Positions 20,260-29,220 of a stretch of DNA of 64,000 nt are shown here, in pieces. Origin of the DNA: an uncultured Acidimicrobiales bacterium (GTDB lineage Bacteria > Actinomycetota > Acidimicrobiia > Acidimicrobiales > SZUA-35); contig CALKTH010000036.1 in the NCBI GenBank assembly GCA_937997485.1, forward strand, positions 1 to 64,000, read 5' to 3'. A program made the translations under genes and the position numbers. The notes under the pieces are model-generated. The model made no database searches. It saw only the letters and a program-made list of their open reading frames with translations, and was not told the DNA's origin. Position 1 is the stretch's first letter. Each line of letters starts with the position of its first letter.

Positions 20260-20371
20260 CGGAGCAAAGAACCTTCCCCGCTGGTTCGCTCAAACGTCCC
20301 TCACAGGCTTACACTGAGGAGTCAGAAGCTGTGGGGGAAGCCTGCGGCGAATTCCATTTCAGGAGTGTCCC

Positions 20372-20545
20372 GTGAAAAAAGGGCGACACCGCCGCTACGA
20401 AGAAGCCCGAGCACTGAAGCGATCGAGCCACGACGACATTGAGTCGCTCATGGAACGCATCGATGAGGACCCGTTCGACTTGCCCGTCACCGCCGAAGCC
20501 GCCAGCGCCTTCGACGATGACGATGATGACGAGTACGACGACTGA
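20372..20545 (+). CDS. 57-aa small protein, basic N terminus and poly-acidic C terminus
   Basis: GTG start preceded by AGGAG; VKKGRHRRYEEARALKRSSHDDIESLMERIDEDPFDLPVTAEAASAFDDDDDDEYDD*; followed by a strong hairpin; below the apparent 60-aa cutoff of the supplied ORF track. Confidence 0.6.
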   Translation: MKKGRHRRYEEARALKRSSHDDIESLMERIDEDPFDLPVTAEAASAFDDDDDDEYDD

Positions 20546-20609
20546 CGTTCGCCGTCCGGCCCGCCGTTGACGCTGGGCCAGACAGACAGCAGCACGAAAG
20601 AAGAAATCA

Positions 20610-20636
20610 GGGCCTCGGGACTCAGTCCCGGGGCCC
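20610..20636. terminator. Bidirectional intrinsic terminator between convergent genes
   Basis: GGGCCTCGGGAC-TCA-GTCCCGGGGCCC 12-bp stem, followed on + by TGTTTCGTT and on - by a T-rich tract (CTGATTTCTTCTTTC). Confidence 0.75.
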
Positions 20637-22307
20637 TGTTTCGTTCAGAATCTCACCAAACTTCACGATCTCGGATTCGATCACCACGCCGATGAACGTG
20701 TTGCTCGAGTCGGTGACCGCGAGCATGTCGGCGTCGGCGTTTTCCATCGCCGCCACGGCGTCGCGCAACGACCAGCTGGGACTCGCCGTTGGCGCCTCCG
20801 CATCGATGACCTCGGCCACGGTGACCTCTTCCCAGCGATCTCGATCCACGGCTGTGCATGCGTCGACCGAACACAGGCCGAGATACTGGCTTCCGTCGAC
20901 GACGGGCACGACCCGCTCCCGGCGCCCCAGGGCATGAATCCATACGAACTCGGAGATCGTGGCGTCGGGCGGGACGGTGAACACGTCGGTAGTCAAGGCC
21001 GTGGCCAAGGGCATCGTGAACCGCTCCTCGAGGTGGCCGAGACGCTCGACCTGCTGTCCGAACGACACCGAGGAACGGCCGGCCACAAGCTGGGAGACGG
21101 CAGCGGCGATCAAGGCTGGGACAACCGCCTGCCCCCTCGTTGACTCCGCCACGAACATCACCGCTGCGATCGGCGTGCGATAGCCGGCGGCGAGGAAAGC
21201 GGCCAGACCCAGGATGGGCCAAATCTGCGTGTTCGCCGGCTCGAGTCCTGCCTGATCGAGCGCGCCAGCCACCAAACGTCCGAGCAGAACGCCTTGCACG
21301 GCGAGCGGAATGAAAAGCCCACCGGTTCCGCCAGCACCCACCGTGACCAGCGTCGAGATGGCTCGGAAAAAGAACAGAATGAAGATCAGTGTGAGCGTGG
21401 TCTCACCTTCGGTCAGCCAGGAAACGACGCTGAAGCCAGGACCGAGCGTGAGCGGCTCGTCGAAGATTCGGTCCGACGCTACGGCGAGAACACCAAGCAC
21501 CACGCCGCCAGTCACGACGAGCGCCACGGGGGAGTAGCGCTTGGCGATGGTCTTCGCCTGTCTCACGTTCCAGGCGTACACGCGCCCGCCGAACCCAGCA
21601 CCGACGCCCAGGGCGATGGCGCCAACAAGTTCAGGGGCGCCGAGACTGCTGCCAATCACCTGGCCGAGCAGCGGCTCTGGGTGGATAAAGGGCATCGAGA
21701 TGAACGTCAGGTACGCCGAGGCGGCGGCAACGAGCGAGGGAAGCAACGCTCGATGAGCGAGATCGTCTCGATACGGCGCCTCGAGGGCGAACAAAACACC
21801 CGTCGCAGGAGCCTGGAAGATCGCGGCAACACCTGCAGCAGCACCAGCGGTGAGCAGGAGCTTGGCTCCATCCCGACCAAGCCATCGGGAGACCCGCTTG
21901 TGCATCTCGAGACCGAAAACCGAACCGGTGTAGATCGACGGGCCCTCGAGACCGAGTGCGCCGCCGAAGCCGATCGTGCTCATCCCTGCGATCAGCCGAG
22001 CGGGAAGCAACCGCAACGGGAGGCTGGGATTGCGATCGTGATACGACGAGATGTACTCGTCGGAGGTGGAGTTGGAGGCTCCGTTGCCCAACGTGCGAAG
22101 CACCAGCGCGGCGATAGCCAAGCCAATCAGCGGAGCGATGGCCTGATAGCGCAGCGGAAGATCCTCGACGTTGTGGAGAATCAGCTCCACCGTGAGGTAT
22201 TCGAAGATGGCGACGGCGACGCCGACGAGTACGCCGAGGCCGAGAGACGCCAGCAAAAGCCGACTTCCCCTGCCTTCGGGCAGCAACGTTCGGAGCCGCT
22301 CGATCAC
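20622..22307 (-). CDS. ClC-type chloride channel/transporter with C-terminal CBS domains
   Basis: GFGGALGLEGPSIYTGSVFG, GAGGTGGLFIPLAVQG, CBS-like C terminus. Confidence 0.92.
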   Translation of the reverse strand: MIERLRTLLPEGRGSRLLLASLGLGVLVGVAVAIFEYLTVELILHNVEDLPLRYQAIAPLIGLAIAALVLRTLGNGASNSTSDEYISSYHDRNPSLPLRLLPARLIAGMSTIGFGGALGLEGPSIYTGSVFGLEMHKRVSRWLGRDGAKLLLTAGAAAGVAAIFQAPATGVLFALEAPYRDDLAHRALLPSLVAAASAYLTFISMPFIHPEPLLGQVIGSSLGAPELVGAIALGVGAGFGGRVYAWNVRQAKTIAKRYSPVALVVTGGVVLGVLAVASDRIFDEPLTLGPGFSVVSWLTEGETTLTLIFILFFFRAISTLVTVGAGGTGGLFIPLAVQGVLLGRLVAGALDQAGLEPANTQIWPILGLAAFLAAGYRTPIAAVMFVAESTRGQAVVPALIAAAVSQLVAGRSSVSFGQQVERLGHLEERFTMPLATALTTDVFTVPPDATISEFVWIHALGRRERVVPVVDGSQYLGLCSVDACTAVDRDRWEEVTVAEVIDAEAPTASPSWSLRDAVAAMENADADMLAVTDSSNTFIGVVIESEIVKFGEILNETGPRD

Positions 22308-23089
22308 GCCGTGCTGGTTCCCCGAGCAGATCCGAGTGTCACGGGCACGGCGCCGTCGAGGGCATCGGCAATCGCTCGGCGCTCGGCCTCCATGGTCGCC
22401 AGCTCAGACGCAAGCTCTTCATAGATGGGGGCGCCGACCAGCTCGATGAGTTCATCCCGTGAGGTCTTGTAGACGGGATCGGGGGCGGTGTAGGCCTCGT
22501 GCTCCTCAATGCACCACCAGTGGAAGTCCTCGCCACCCCCGCCCCAGTCACGACGTTCCCACGCCCGAACGAACACCGTGTCATGGCCGTAGTCGTCCGT
22601 GTGGATGTCGAACCGAATCGGCACTTGCCAACAAACGTCCGGCTTCCAGTCGAGCGGTCGGTGTCCCTTCTGCAGCGCTCCGAGGTGTAGAGCGCAGCCC
22701 TTGCCGCCTTCGAACCCGTCTCGATTCAGGAAGATGCAGGCCCCGTCGGCCTTGCGGGTGACCCAGTCGCCTTCCTTGTTCTTCTTGAACGCCCCGCCCT
22801 TCTTTGCGGCGCGCTTGCGGAACTGCCAGTTCGAGTCATCGAGGAGCGCAGCGGCGGCGGCCACGGTGGAGAGATCTTCTTCGTCAACGAAGTGGGCGCC
22901 GTGGACACAACAGCCGAGGGTTTCGGTGTGGTCGGGCTCCTCTTCGATGGAGGGACAGCCATTGCCGTAGATGCAGTGATAGCCCGACAGCAGGAAGGTG
23001 GCGTCGAAGAGATACTGGTCTCCGGCCTCATCGTGCAGCGAGATCCATCGATGGCCGTCCAACGGGGGGAGGAGCGCTTCGTTGGCCAC
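22304..23089 (-). CDS. Conserved cysteine-rich hypothetical protein (possible metal-binding)
   Basis: YGNGCPSIEE, GCCVHGAHF, DGACIFLNRDGFEGGKGCALH and KPDVCWQVP; overlaps ClC start. Confidence 0.7.
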   Translation of the reverse strand: MANEALLPPLDGHRWISLHDEAGDQYLFDATFLLSGYHCIYGNGCPSIEEEPDHTETLGCCVHGAHFVDEEDLSTVAAAAALLDDSNWQFRKRAAKKGGAFKKNKEGDWVTRKADGACIFLNRDGFEGGKGCALHLGALQKGHRPLDWKPDVCWQVPIRFDIHTDDYGHDTVFVRAWERRDWGGGGEDFHWWCIEEHEAYTAPDPVYKTSRDELIELVGAPIYEELASELATMEAERRAIADALDGAVPVTLGSARGTSTA

Positions 23090-23113
23090 TCAGCGAGGCT
23101 AGCGTCCTGCCCG

Positions 23114-23299
23114 ATGAGTCAGGAACGAATCGACGATGTTCGCCAGCGCTTGGAATCGATCGGGGAGGACCTCGTCGACATCGGCATGGATCTTCTTCGA
23201 GAGGCCGTCGATCAGGGAGCAACGCAACGCCCACCAGAGGAGAAGAAGCTGGCGGCTGCTCGTCGTGCCGTCGAGAAAGCGATTCGTTCTCTGGACTGA
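23114..23299 (+). CDS. 61-aa conserved hypothetical helical protein
   Basis: MSQERIDDVRQRLESIGEDLVDIGMDLLREAVDQGATQRPPEEKKLAAARRAVEKAIRSLD; internal ATG of ORF 22892..23299. Confidence 0.65.
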   Translation: MSQERIDDVRQRLESIGEDLVDIGMDLLREAVDQGATQRPPEEKKLAAARRAVEKAIRSLD

Positions 23300-23324
23300 G
23301 GCAGTCTCGATCGCGTTGGAGGGG

Positions 23325-24428
23325 TCAGTCGACCTCGGGCCCGGTGTCGATGTCGTGCACCATCCCTCGGAGGACCGCTTCGTCCCGACCGCCAAGATCG
23401 TTGATGCGGTGGATCATCTCGGTGAGGCGAGCGAACGAGCGATTGTCGAACTGCAATGACAGGCGGAACAGCGTGAGTTCGTCGTCTTCTCGCTGCTCGG
23501 AATCGGTCGCTCCGGCACTCTCGATGGCCCCTTCGGCACAGAGGTCACCGAACTCGTCGTTCAGTGCGGCGACATCCGACGCGTCGAGCGGCTGGTTCAG
23601 TCGCAAGATCAGCCGCTTTCCGACGTAGCGGAGCGAGTGATACGTGCTGTAGAAGTGGCAAATGTAGTCCGCTGCCTCTTCCGGGTCGTGCGTGTGGAGG
23701 TACAGCGCAGAGTCGGCGGCGCTCACCATGCCGCCCTCTGCCAACTCGTTCTGCACGAAGGTTTCCCAGCCGCTCCAGTACGTGGAATCTGGGGCATCGA
23801 GCAGCACCACGGGGGCCGGATACGTCTTGCCCGTCTGGATCAACGTCAAGAGTTCAAACGCCTCATCCAGCGTGCCGAAGCCGCCTGGGAACATGGCGAA
23901 GGCATCAGCCTCCTTGACGAAGAAGAGCTTTCGGGTGAAGAAGTACTTGAAGCCCGCGAGTTTCGGGTCACCATCAATGATGTCGACGGCCTTGGCTTCG
24001 AACGGCAGCACGATGCTGACGCCGTAGCTGTTCTCGACGCCGGCGCCTTCAATCGCTGCCTGCATGATCCCGGGGCCAGCGCCGCTGATCACCATCCACT
24101 CTCGCTCCGCCACTGCGGCCGCGAAGGCCGACGCCAACTGATAGTTGGCATCGTCCGGCTTCGTCCGGGCGGAACCGAAGATCGTGACTTTGGCGCAGTC
24201 GGGATCCTGGGCGAACACCTGGTAGCCGTTCAGCATCTCCGCCAATGTTTGCGACGCGATCTTCAGATCCAGCCGAGCCACATCGCCAGCGTCCATGTCC
24301 AATGCGGTCACGAGAAGACGCCGGATGAGGTCATCGTTTCGGTCGGGCCCAACCTTGCCCAGAATCTCGCTCAGCAGCTGGTCGACATCTCCCTCGCCGT
24401 AGGTGGATCGTGCTCGAGGTGCGCTCAT
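23325..24428 (-). CDS. LOG family / TIGR00730-type Rossmann-fold protein
   Basis: VTIFGSARTKPDD, VISGAGPGIMQAAIEGA and FPGGFGTLDEAFELLTLIQTGK. Confidence 0.88.
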   Translation of the reverse strand: MSAPRARSTYGEGDVDQLLSEILGKVGPDRNDDLIRRLLVTALDMDAGDVARLDLKIASQTLAEMLNGYQVFAQDPDCAKVTIFGSARTKPDDANYQLASAFAAAVAEREWMVISGAGPGIMQAAIEGAGVENSYGVSIVLPFEAKAVDIIDGDPKLAGFKYFFTRKLFFVKEADAFAMFPGGFGTLDEAFELLTLIQTGKTYPAPVVLLDAPDSTYWSGWETFVQNELAEGGMVSAADSALYLHTHDPEEAADYICHFYSTYHSLRYVGKRLILRLNQPLDASDVAALNDEFGDLCAEGAIESAGATDSEQREDDELTLFRLSLQFDNRSFARLTEMIHRINDLGGRDEAVLRGMVHDIDTGPEVD

Positions 24429-26809
24429 GCCGGGGACAGTACCGCCTCTGGTTCACCAGCGGACTGCGAGGGTCGGCCGTACAACGTCGTCCGTTGCACG
24501 AGTCGTCGACCGAGGGGCTCGACCAGGCGCTGGAAGTCGTCTGGTGTCACGTGCTGCCCGTGGGAAGCGCCGGCGGCGCGAGAGATGTTCTCGTCCATCA
24601 GCGTGCCACCCAGGTCGTTGCAGCCCGCCTGCAGGAGCTGACGCACGCTGTCGAAGCCGATCTTCACCCAGCCGGACTGAATGTTGTCGATCGTGCCTCG
24701 GTAGGCGATTCGAGCCACCGCATGAACGAGCAGATTCTCACGGAACGTCGGGCCTCGACGGGCCCGCTTTTGCAGATAGATCGGCGAGGCCATGTGCACG
24801 AACGGCAGACCAACGAACTCGGTGAATCCACCGGTTTCTTTCTGCAGGTCTCGGGTCAAGATGAAGTGCTTGGCCCAGTGTTCTGGATGTTCTACCGAGC
24901 CGTACATCATCGTGACGTTCGATCGAAGCCCGACCGAGTGGGCGATGCGATGCGCTTCGAGCCACTCCTCGGTGTTGATCTTGTCGGGGCAGAGGATCTC
25001 GCGAACGCCGTCGTCGAGAATCTCTGCGGCGGTACCCGGGAGCGATCGAAGCCCGGCTTCCATCGCTCGGATCAGATAGTCGGCAAGCGGCTCATCCAGC
25101 CGCTTGGCTCCCTCCGTCACCTCCAAGGCCGTGAAGCCGTGGATGTGCATGTCGGGAGCGGCTTCCTTCACCGCTCGAGCCACGTCGATGTAGTAGTCGC
25201 CATCGAAATCCGGGTGAATGCCGCCTTGGAGGCACACCTCGGTTGATCCTTCGCCGACGGCTTCACGAACGCGGTCCTGCATCTCCTCCAGGGTGAGCAG
25301 GTACGGCTTGCCCCGAAGGTTGAGGCTGAGCGGACCCTTCGAGAATCCACAGAAGCGGCACTTGAACGTGCAGACATTCGTGTAGTTGATGTTGCGGTTG
25401 ATGACGAACGTGACGTCATCACCAACGATCTCTTTCCGCAGATCGTCTGCCAGCTTTGCGACGGCCGCCACCTCGGGGCCGCGGGCGCTGAACAGGGAGA
25501 CGATTTCCTCCTGGCCCACCTCTTGCCCGGCTCGCACGCCGTCGATGACCTCACGCACTCGCCCGTGAATGGGCCCGTGGTCAGGATCGATCAGCTCAAG
25601 GGGTTTCACGGGCGCACCGGAATACCACTGCGTCGACCGGTCGCCGATCAGGATGACGTCGGCGCCATCGTCGCCCTGCTTCACGAACTCAGCCTTCTCG
25701 GGGAAGACGGCGCCCGGATCGTCTCGAGCGAGCAGCTCGGAGTCGGCACGGTCCAGCACCTGGAACCGCATCGGTTCATCCAGGAAGCGCTCGGGTTGCT
25801 TCGCGAATTCTGGGTAGATCGTCAGGCGGGGAGCGAGGACATGACCGGCACCTTCGGTGATCTCGCGCAGGCGGTCCAGCGCTGGCCACGGCCGTTCGGG
25901 GTTGACGTGGTCGGCGGTGACGGGCGAAACGCCGCCCCAATCATCGATGCCGGCATCAAGCAGCACACCGAAGTCGTCGCTCAGATTCGGCGGTGCCTGC
26001 AGATGAACGTCGCCAGGCAGGATCAAACGAGCGAGAGCGATGGAGCGCACATAGGCCTCTTCATCGCATGCCTCGTGCTTCCACATCGCAGTGCCGGCCT
26101 TCGGCAGGAAGTTCTGCACGATGACTTCCTGCACGTGACCATGCCGTTCGTGACTGGCGGCAATCGCCTCGAGAGCCTCGACGCGGTCAGCCTCGGTGTC
26201 GCCGATGCCAACAAGAATGCCGGTGGTGAACGGGATCTGGAGTTCACCGGCTGCTTCGAGCGTGGCCAGGCGTCGGGCGGGTTCCTTGTCGGGAGCGCCG
26301 CGATGAGCATCGAGATCGTCTCGCAACGACTCGATCATCATGCCCTGGCTCGGTGAGACGGCTCGCAGAGCCCGCAACTCATCTTCGTAGAGGGCGCCCG
26401 CATTGGCGTGGGGAAGAAGTCCAGTCTTGTCGAGCACGAGCTGACACATCGCCGCCAGGTAGTCGACGGTGGACTCATAGCCGTGTTCGGTCAGCCACTC
26501 GGCGGCCTGTGGGTACCGAAGCTCCGGGCGCTCGCCGAGCGTGAACAACGCCTCGTGGCAACCCTGCTTCGCACCCTGGCGAGCGATCTTCACGACCTCC
26601 TCCGGAGACAGGAACGGGCTCTCGAGTCGCGCCGGCGGTTGGGCGAAGGTGCAGTAGCCGCACTTGTCACGACACAACATGGTCAACGGGATGAAGACCT
26701 TGGGCGAGTACGTGACGCGGTTGCCAAACAGTTCGTTACGACGAGCCGCTGCTCGCGTCAGCAACGCAGCAGTCGACAGATCGACAAGGGCGGACGGGGA
26801 ATCAGACAT
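24425..26809 (-). CDS. fbiC: Bifunctional FO synthase (fused CofG-CofH), coenzyme F420 biosynthesis
   Basis: Two radical-SAM clusters: LCRDKCGYCTFAQPP (N-terminal half) and CTFKCRFCGFSKGP (C-terminal half); start at MSDSPSALVDL. Confidence 0.93.
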   Translation of the reverse strand: MSDSPSALVDLSTAALLTRAAARRNELFGNRVTYSPKVFIPLTMLCRDKCGYCTFAQPPARLESPFLSPEEVVKIARQGAKQGCHEALFTLGERPELRYPQAAEWLTEHGYESTVDYLAAMCQLVLDKTGLLPHANAGALYEDELRALRAVSPSQGMMIESLRDDLDAHRGAPDKEPARRLATLEAAGELQIPFTTGILVGIGDTEADRVEALEAIAASHERHGHVQEVIVQNFLPKAGTAMWKHEACDEEAYVRSIALARLILPGDVHLQAPPNLSDDFGVLLDAGIDDWGGVSPVTADHVNPERPWPALDRLREITEGAGHVLAPRLTIYPEFAKQPERFLDEPMRFQVLDRADSELLARDDPGAVFPEKAEFVKQGDDGADVILIGDRSTQWYSGAPVKPLELIDPDHGPIHGRVREVIDGVRAGQEVGQEEIVSLFSARGPEVAAVAKLADDLRKEIVGDDVTFVINRNINYTNVCTFKCRFCGFSKGPLSLNLRGKPYLLTLEEMQDRVREAVGEGSTEVCLQGGIHPDFDGDYYIDVARAVKEAAPDMHIHGFTALEVTEGAKRLDEPLADYLIRAMEAGLRSLPGTAAEILDDGVREILCPDKINTEEWLEAHRIAHSVGLRSNVTMMYGSVEHPEHWAKHFILTRDLQKETGGFTEFVGLPFVHMASPIYLQKRARRGPTFRENLLVHAVARIAYRGTIDNIQSGWVKIGFDSVRQLLQAGCNDLGGTLMDENISRAAGASHGQHVTPDDFQRLVEPLGRRLVQRTTLYGRPSQSAGEPEAVLSPA

Positions 26810-27248
26810 CAACGCCTGGCTTTCTGCTTCGGATGTGCCGTGGTGACACAGCTTCGTCGCATGTGGGACACGAAACTTCCTGGATGAGCGGCGTACCGCA
26901 GTGATCGTGGATGAGCACCGTGGGTGGCCCACCCTCGGCATACCAACGATCGCCCCAGCGCATGAGTGAAATCAGCGCCGGGGACAGATCGGCCCCCTTG
27001 GCGGTGAGCCGGTACTCGTAACGGACGGGTCGATCCTGATAGCGCACTCGCTCGAGGACATCGTGCTCGACCAATCGACGAAGACGGTCGGAGAGCAGAT
27101 TCTTGGCGATGCCAAGGTCCTCCTGAAACGCGCTGAACCGGTGCACACCTCGAAAGGCGTCCCGCAGAATCAGCAAACTCCATCGATCACCGATGATCTC
27201 CAGGGTTGCCGCAATCGAACAGTCCAACTCTTGTGGTGCGTCTGGCAT
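26802..27248 (-). CDS. HxlR-family winged helix-turn-helix transcriptional regulator
   Basis: CSIAATLEIIGDRWSLLILRDAFRGVHRFSAFQEDLGIAKNLLSDRLRRLVEHDVLERVRYQDRPVRYEYRLTAKG. Confidence 0.93.
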   Translation of the reverse strand: MPDAPQELDCSIAATLEIIGDRWSLLILRDAFRGVHRFSAFQEDLGIAKNLLSDRLRRLVEHDVLERVRYQDRPVRYEYRLTAKGADLSPALISLMRWGDRWYAEGGPPTVLIHDHCGTPLIQEVSCPTCDEAVSPRHIRSRKPGVDV

Positions 27249-27251
27249 CAG

Positions 27252-27296
27252 GGTTGCAAACCTAAACCGACTCGGTTGCGCTTTGCAACTGAGTCG
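27252..27296 (-). promoter_or_regulatory. Putative HxlR operator/promoter (dyad)
   Basis: GGTTGCAAA at 27252 and CGACTCGGTTGC-gcttt-GCAACTGAGTCG (one wobble mismatch) immediately upstream of the hxlR ATG. Confidence 0.45.
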
Positions 27297-27310
27297 CTTC
27301 GCACGTCACG

Positions 27311-27898
27311 TCAGAGGCTGGCGAGGACCGCCCGAATCCAGTCGGACTTGCCGTCGGTGTAGGCAACTCGATCGTCCGGGAAGCGCTCGGCGAGGTCGAC
27401 CTTGAGCGCCTCATAACCCTCACGCAGCCCGGGCTCGCCTCGCAGGGCGTTGCGGAACAGCACATAGTTGCGCCACTGATCATCGTTCTCGGCCACTGCA
27501 TGAGCATGGACGACCACAACGTCGGGCTCGGACTCCATCACGTAGAGCCAGCCACCTTCGGAGCCCAGATTCTCTCTCGGTTCGAACCCCAACGGAACGA
27601 GCAACTGCTCAACCTCCACGGGCGCCACACCATCAGGCATGGCAATCGCCAGGTCGATGACCGGCTTGGCCGCCAAGCCCGGGACCGAGGTGGAGCCCAC
27701 ATGCTCGACCGACATTCCGGGAAGGGCGGCCTCAACGAGGTTGGCAAGGATGTTCCCTGCGAGCATCCACTCGTCGCGGTGGGGGAGCACCTCGACAGCG
27801 CCGCGCCGAAGACCAAGCCCTCGGTCCACTACCGCTCGATCCACCACCGCACTATCCATGTTGGGCTCGTGGCCGCTCATTGTCCCTCGCTTGCCCAC
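27311..27898 (-). CDS. GrpB family protein
   Basis: GMSVEHVGSTSVPGLAAKPVIDLAIAM. Confidence 0.9.
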   Translation of the reverse strand: MGKRGTMSGHEPNMDSAVVDRAVVDRGLGLRRGAVEVLPHRDEWMLAGNILANLVEAALPGMSVEHVGSTSVPGLAAKPVIDLAIAMPDGVAPVEVEQLLVPLGFEPRENLGSEGGWLYVMESEPDVVVVHAHAVAENDDQWRNYVLFRNALRGEPGLREGYEALKVDLAERFPDDRVAYTDGKSDWIRAVLASL

Positions 27899-27985
27899 TT
27901 CAGCGCCGTCCCCTGACGGAGGCGATGGGCCGAACGCAAAGTCTGGCCTGGGATCATCGCCAACGCCAGCACTCAGGGATCAAAT

Positions 27986-28513
27986 TCAGACCGTTCCCCC
28001 AGAACGCCAGTATTCACCGTCTGCTCGGTCCAAGAACCCTTCATCGACCAGATACCGGCGGAGCGCTGCTGTGTCGTCGTCAATCTTCCCCAGGACGGCG
28101 TTGACTTCCCGCTCGGAGTAGTGAATTCCCGGCTCGAACAACTGCCCGAGATAGTCGAGCACGACGAGCCGCTTCGATCGCTTCGTCGGCAACTTGCGGA
28201 GGCGACCGTCACGGAACGTCGCCTGCAAAATGCGCTCCGCTTCGCCATCGACACCATCGAACGACTCAGGCGCCGCCACGGGGCGATGGCGAGCCGCCGC
28301 CTTGAACTCCTCGCTGAACAACACCCAATGCCGACCCGCACCCTCGACGAGGCCGCCGCTCTCCAGCCGGGCCAGCGCATCCGTCACGTCCCGCACAGAA
28401 AGACCAGCGCGATCAGCGATCTCGTCGAGTTCGGTCGCTCCAAGAATCAACGCGGCCACAACCGCCCGGCGGTCAGGTTCGGCCAAGAGCCCAGCAAGTG
28501 TCAACGCATCCAC
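27986..28513 (-). CDS. DUF2087 domain-containing protein with N-terminal HTH-like segment
   Basis: LRKLPTKRSKRLVVLDYLGQLFEPGIHYSEREVNAVLGKIDDDTAALRRYLVDEGFLDR. Confidence 0.88.
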   Translation of the reverse strand: MDALTLAGLLAEPDRRAVVAALILGATELDEIADRAGLSVRDVTDALARLESGGLVEGAGRHWVLFSEEFKAAARHRPVAAPESFDGVDGEAERILQATFRDGRLRKLPTKRSKRLVVLDYLGQLFEPGIHYSEREVNAVLGKIDDDTAALRRYLVDEGFLDRADGEYWRSGGTV

Positions 28514-28612
28514 GGCCCCTTCGTAGCAAAGGAGATGGCCGACCCGTCAGGAATTGTTCGGTCCGGCGGAAAGAAGGTTGACCCCGCAAACGAACGCGTG
28601 TTCGATACCAGG

Positions 28613-29203
28613 ATGCATCAGGCCAGCCTCTTCGCCACCGGACCTGCCAGCGCGGAGGTCGACTTCGGTCGAGTCGAGCGCCTCGAGATGGGGGCCGGAG
28701 CCTGGATCGATCACGGCCCACATGTCTTGGGCGGCGCAGATGCGTGGTTCGACGAGCTCACCCGTTCCTTGCCCTGGCGAACGGCCCAGCGTCCGATGTA
28801 CGACCGGGTGGTGGACGTCCCCCGTCTCATCGTCGACTTCAAGCGCCATGCCGCGCCGGCGGACCTGGCCAGACTCTGGTCGGCGTTCGAGAACTTCTAC
28901 GGCCGCAGCTTTCGATCCGTTGGCTGCAACTGGTACCGATCAGGGCGAGACTCCGTTGCATGGCACGCGGACAGGGTTCCTGATCCGAACGATGCAATCA
29001 TCGCCATCCTCGCGGTGGGAGAACGACGCCCGTTCCTGATCCGACCCATCGGCGGCGGGCCGTCAACCCGATTCATGGTGGGCGATGGCGACCTTCTCGT
29101 CCTGGGCGGAACGTTTCAGGCCCACTGGCAACATTGCGTCCCCAAAATCGCCCCCAGCGCACGGGGCGCTGGGGAGCGAGTCTCCATCATGATCCGAGGC
29201 TGA
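28613..29203 (+). CDS. AlkB-like 2-oxoglutarate/Fe(II)-dependent dioxygenase
   Basis: SVAWHADRVPDPNDAIIAILAVGERRPFLIRP, GDLLVLGGTFQAHWQHCVPK; start chosen at MHQASLFA. Confidence 0.87.
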   Translation: MHQASLFATGPASAEVDFGRVERLEMGAGAWIDHGPHVLGGADAWFDELTRSLPWRTAQRPMYDRVVDVPRLIVDFKRHAAPADLARLWSAFENFYGRSFRSVGCNWYRSGRDSVAWHADRVPDPNDAIIAILAVGERRPFLIRPIGGGPSTRFMVGDGDLLVLGGTFQAHWQHCVPKIAPSARGAGERVSIMIRG

Positions 29204-29220
29204 GGCTCCAGCCTGAGCCG

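Noticed and set aside
20273-20340. CTTCCCC...GGGGAAG inverted repeat upstream of the 57-aa ORF
   Set aside because: Only 7-bp arms about 55 nt apart; expected by chance at this composition
27570-27600. tRNA T-arm-like ggttcgaaccccaacgg
   Set aside because: Lies in the GrpB coding frame; no flanking cloverleaf could be drawn. No convincing tRNA was found in the window
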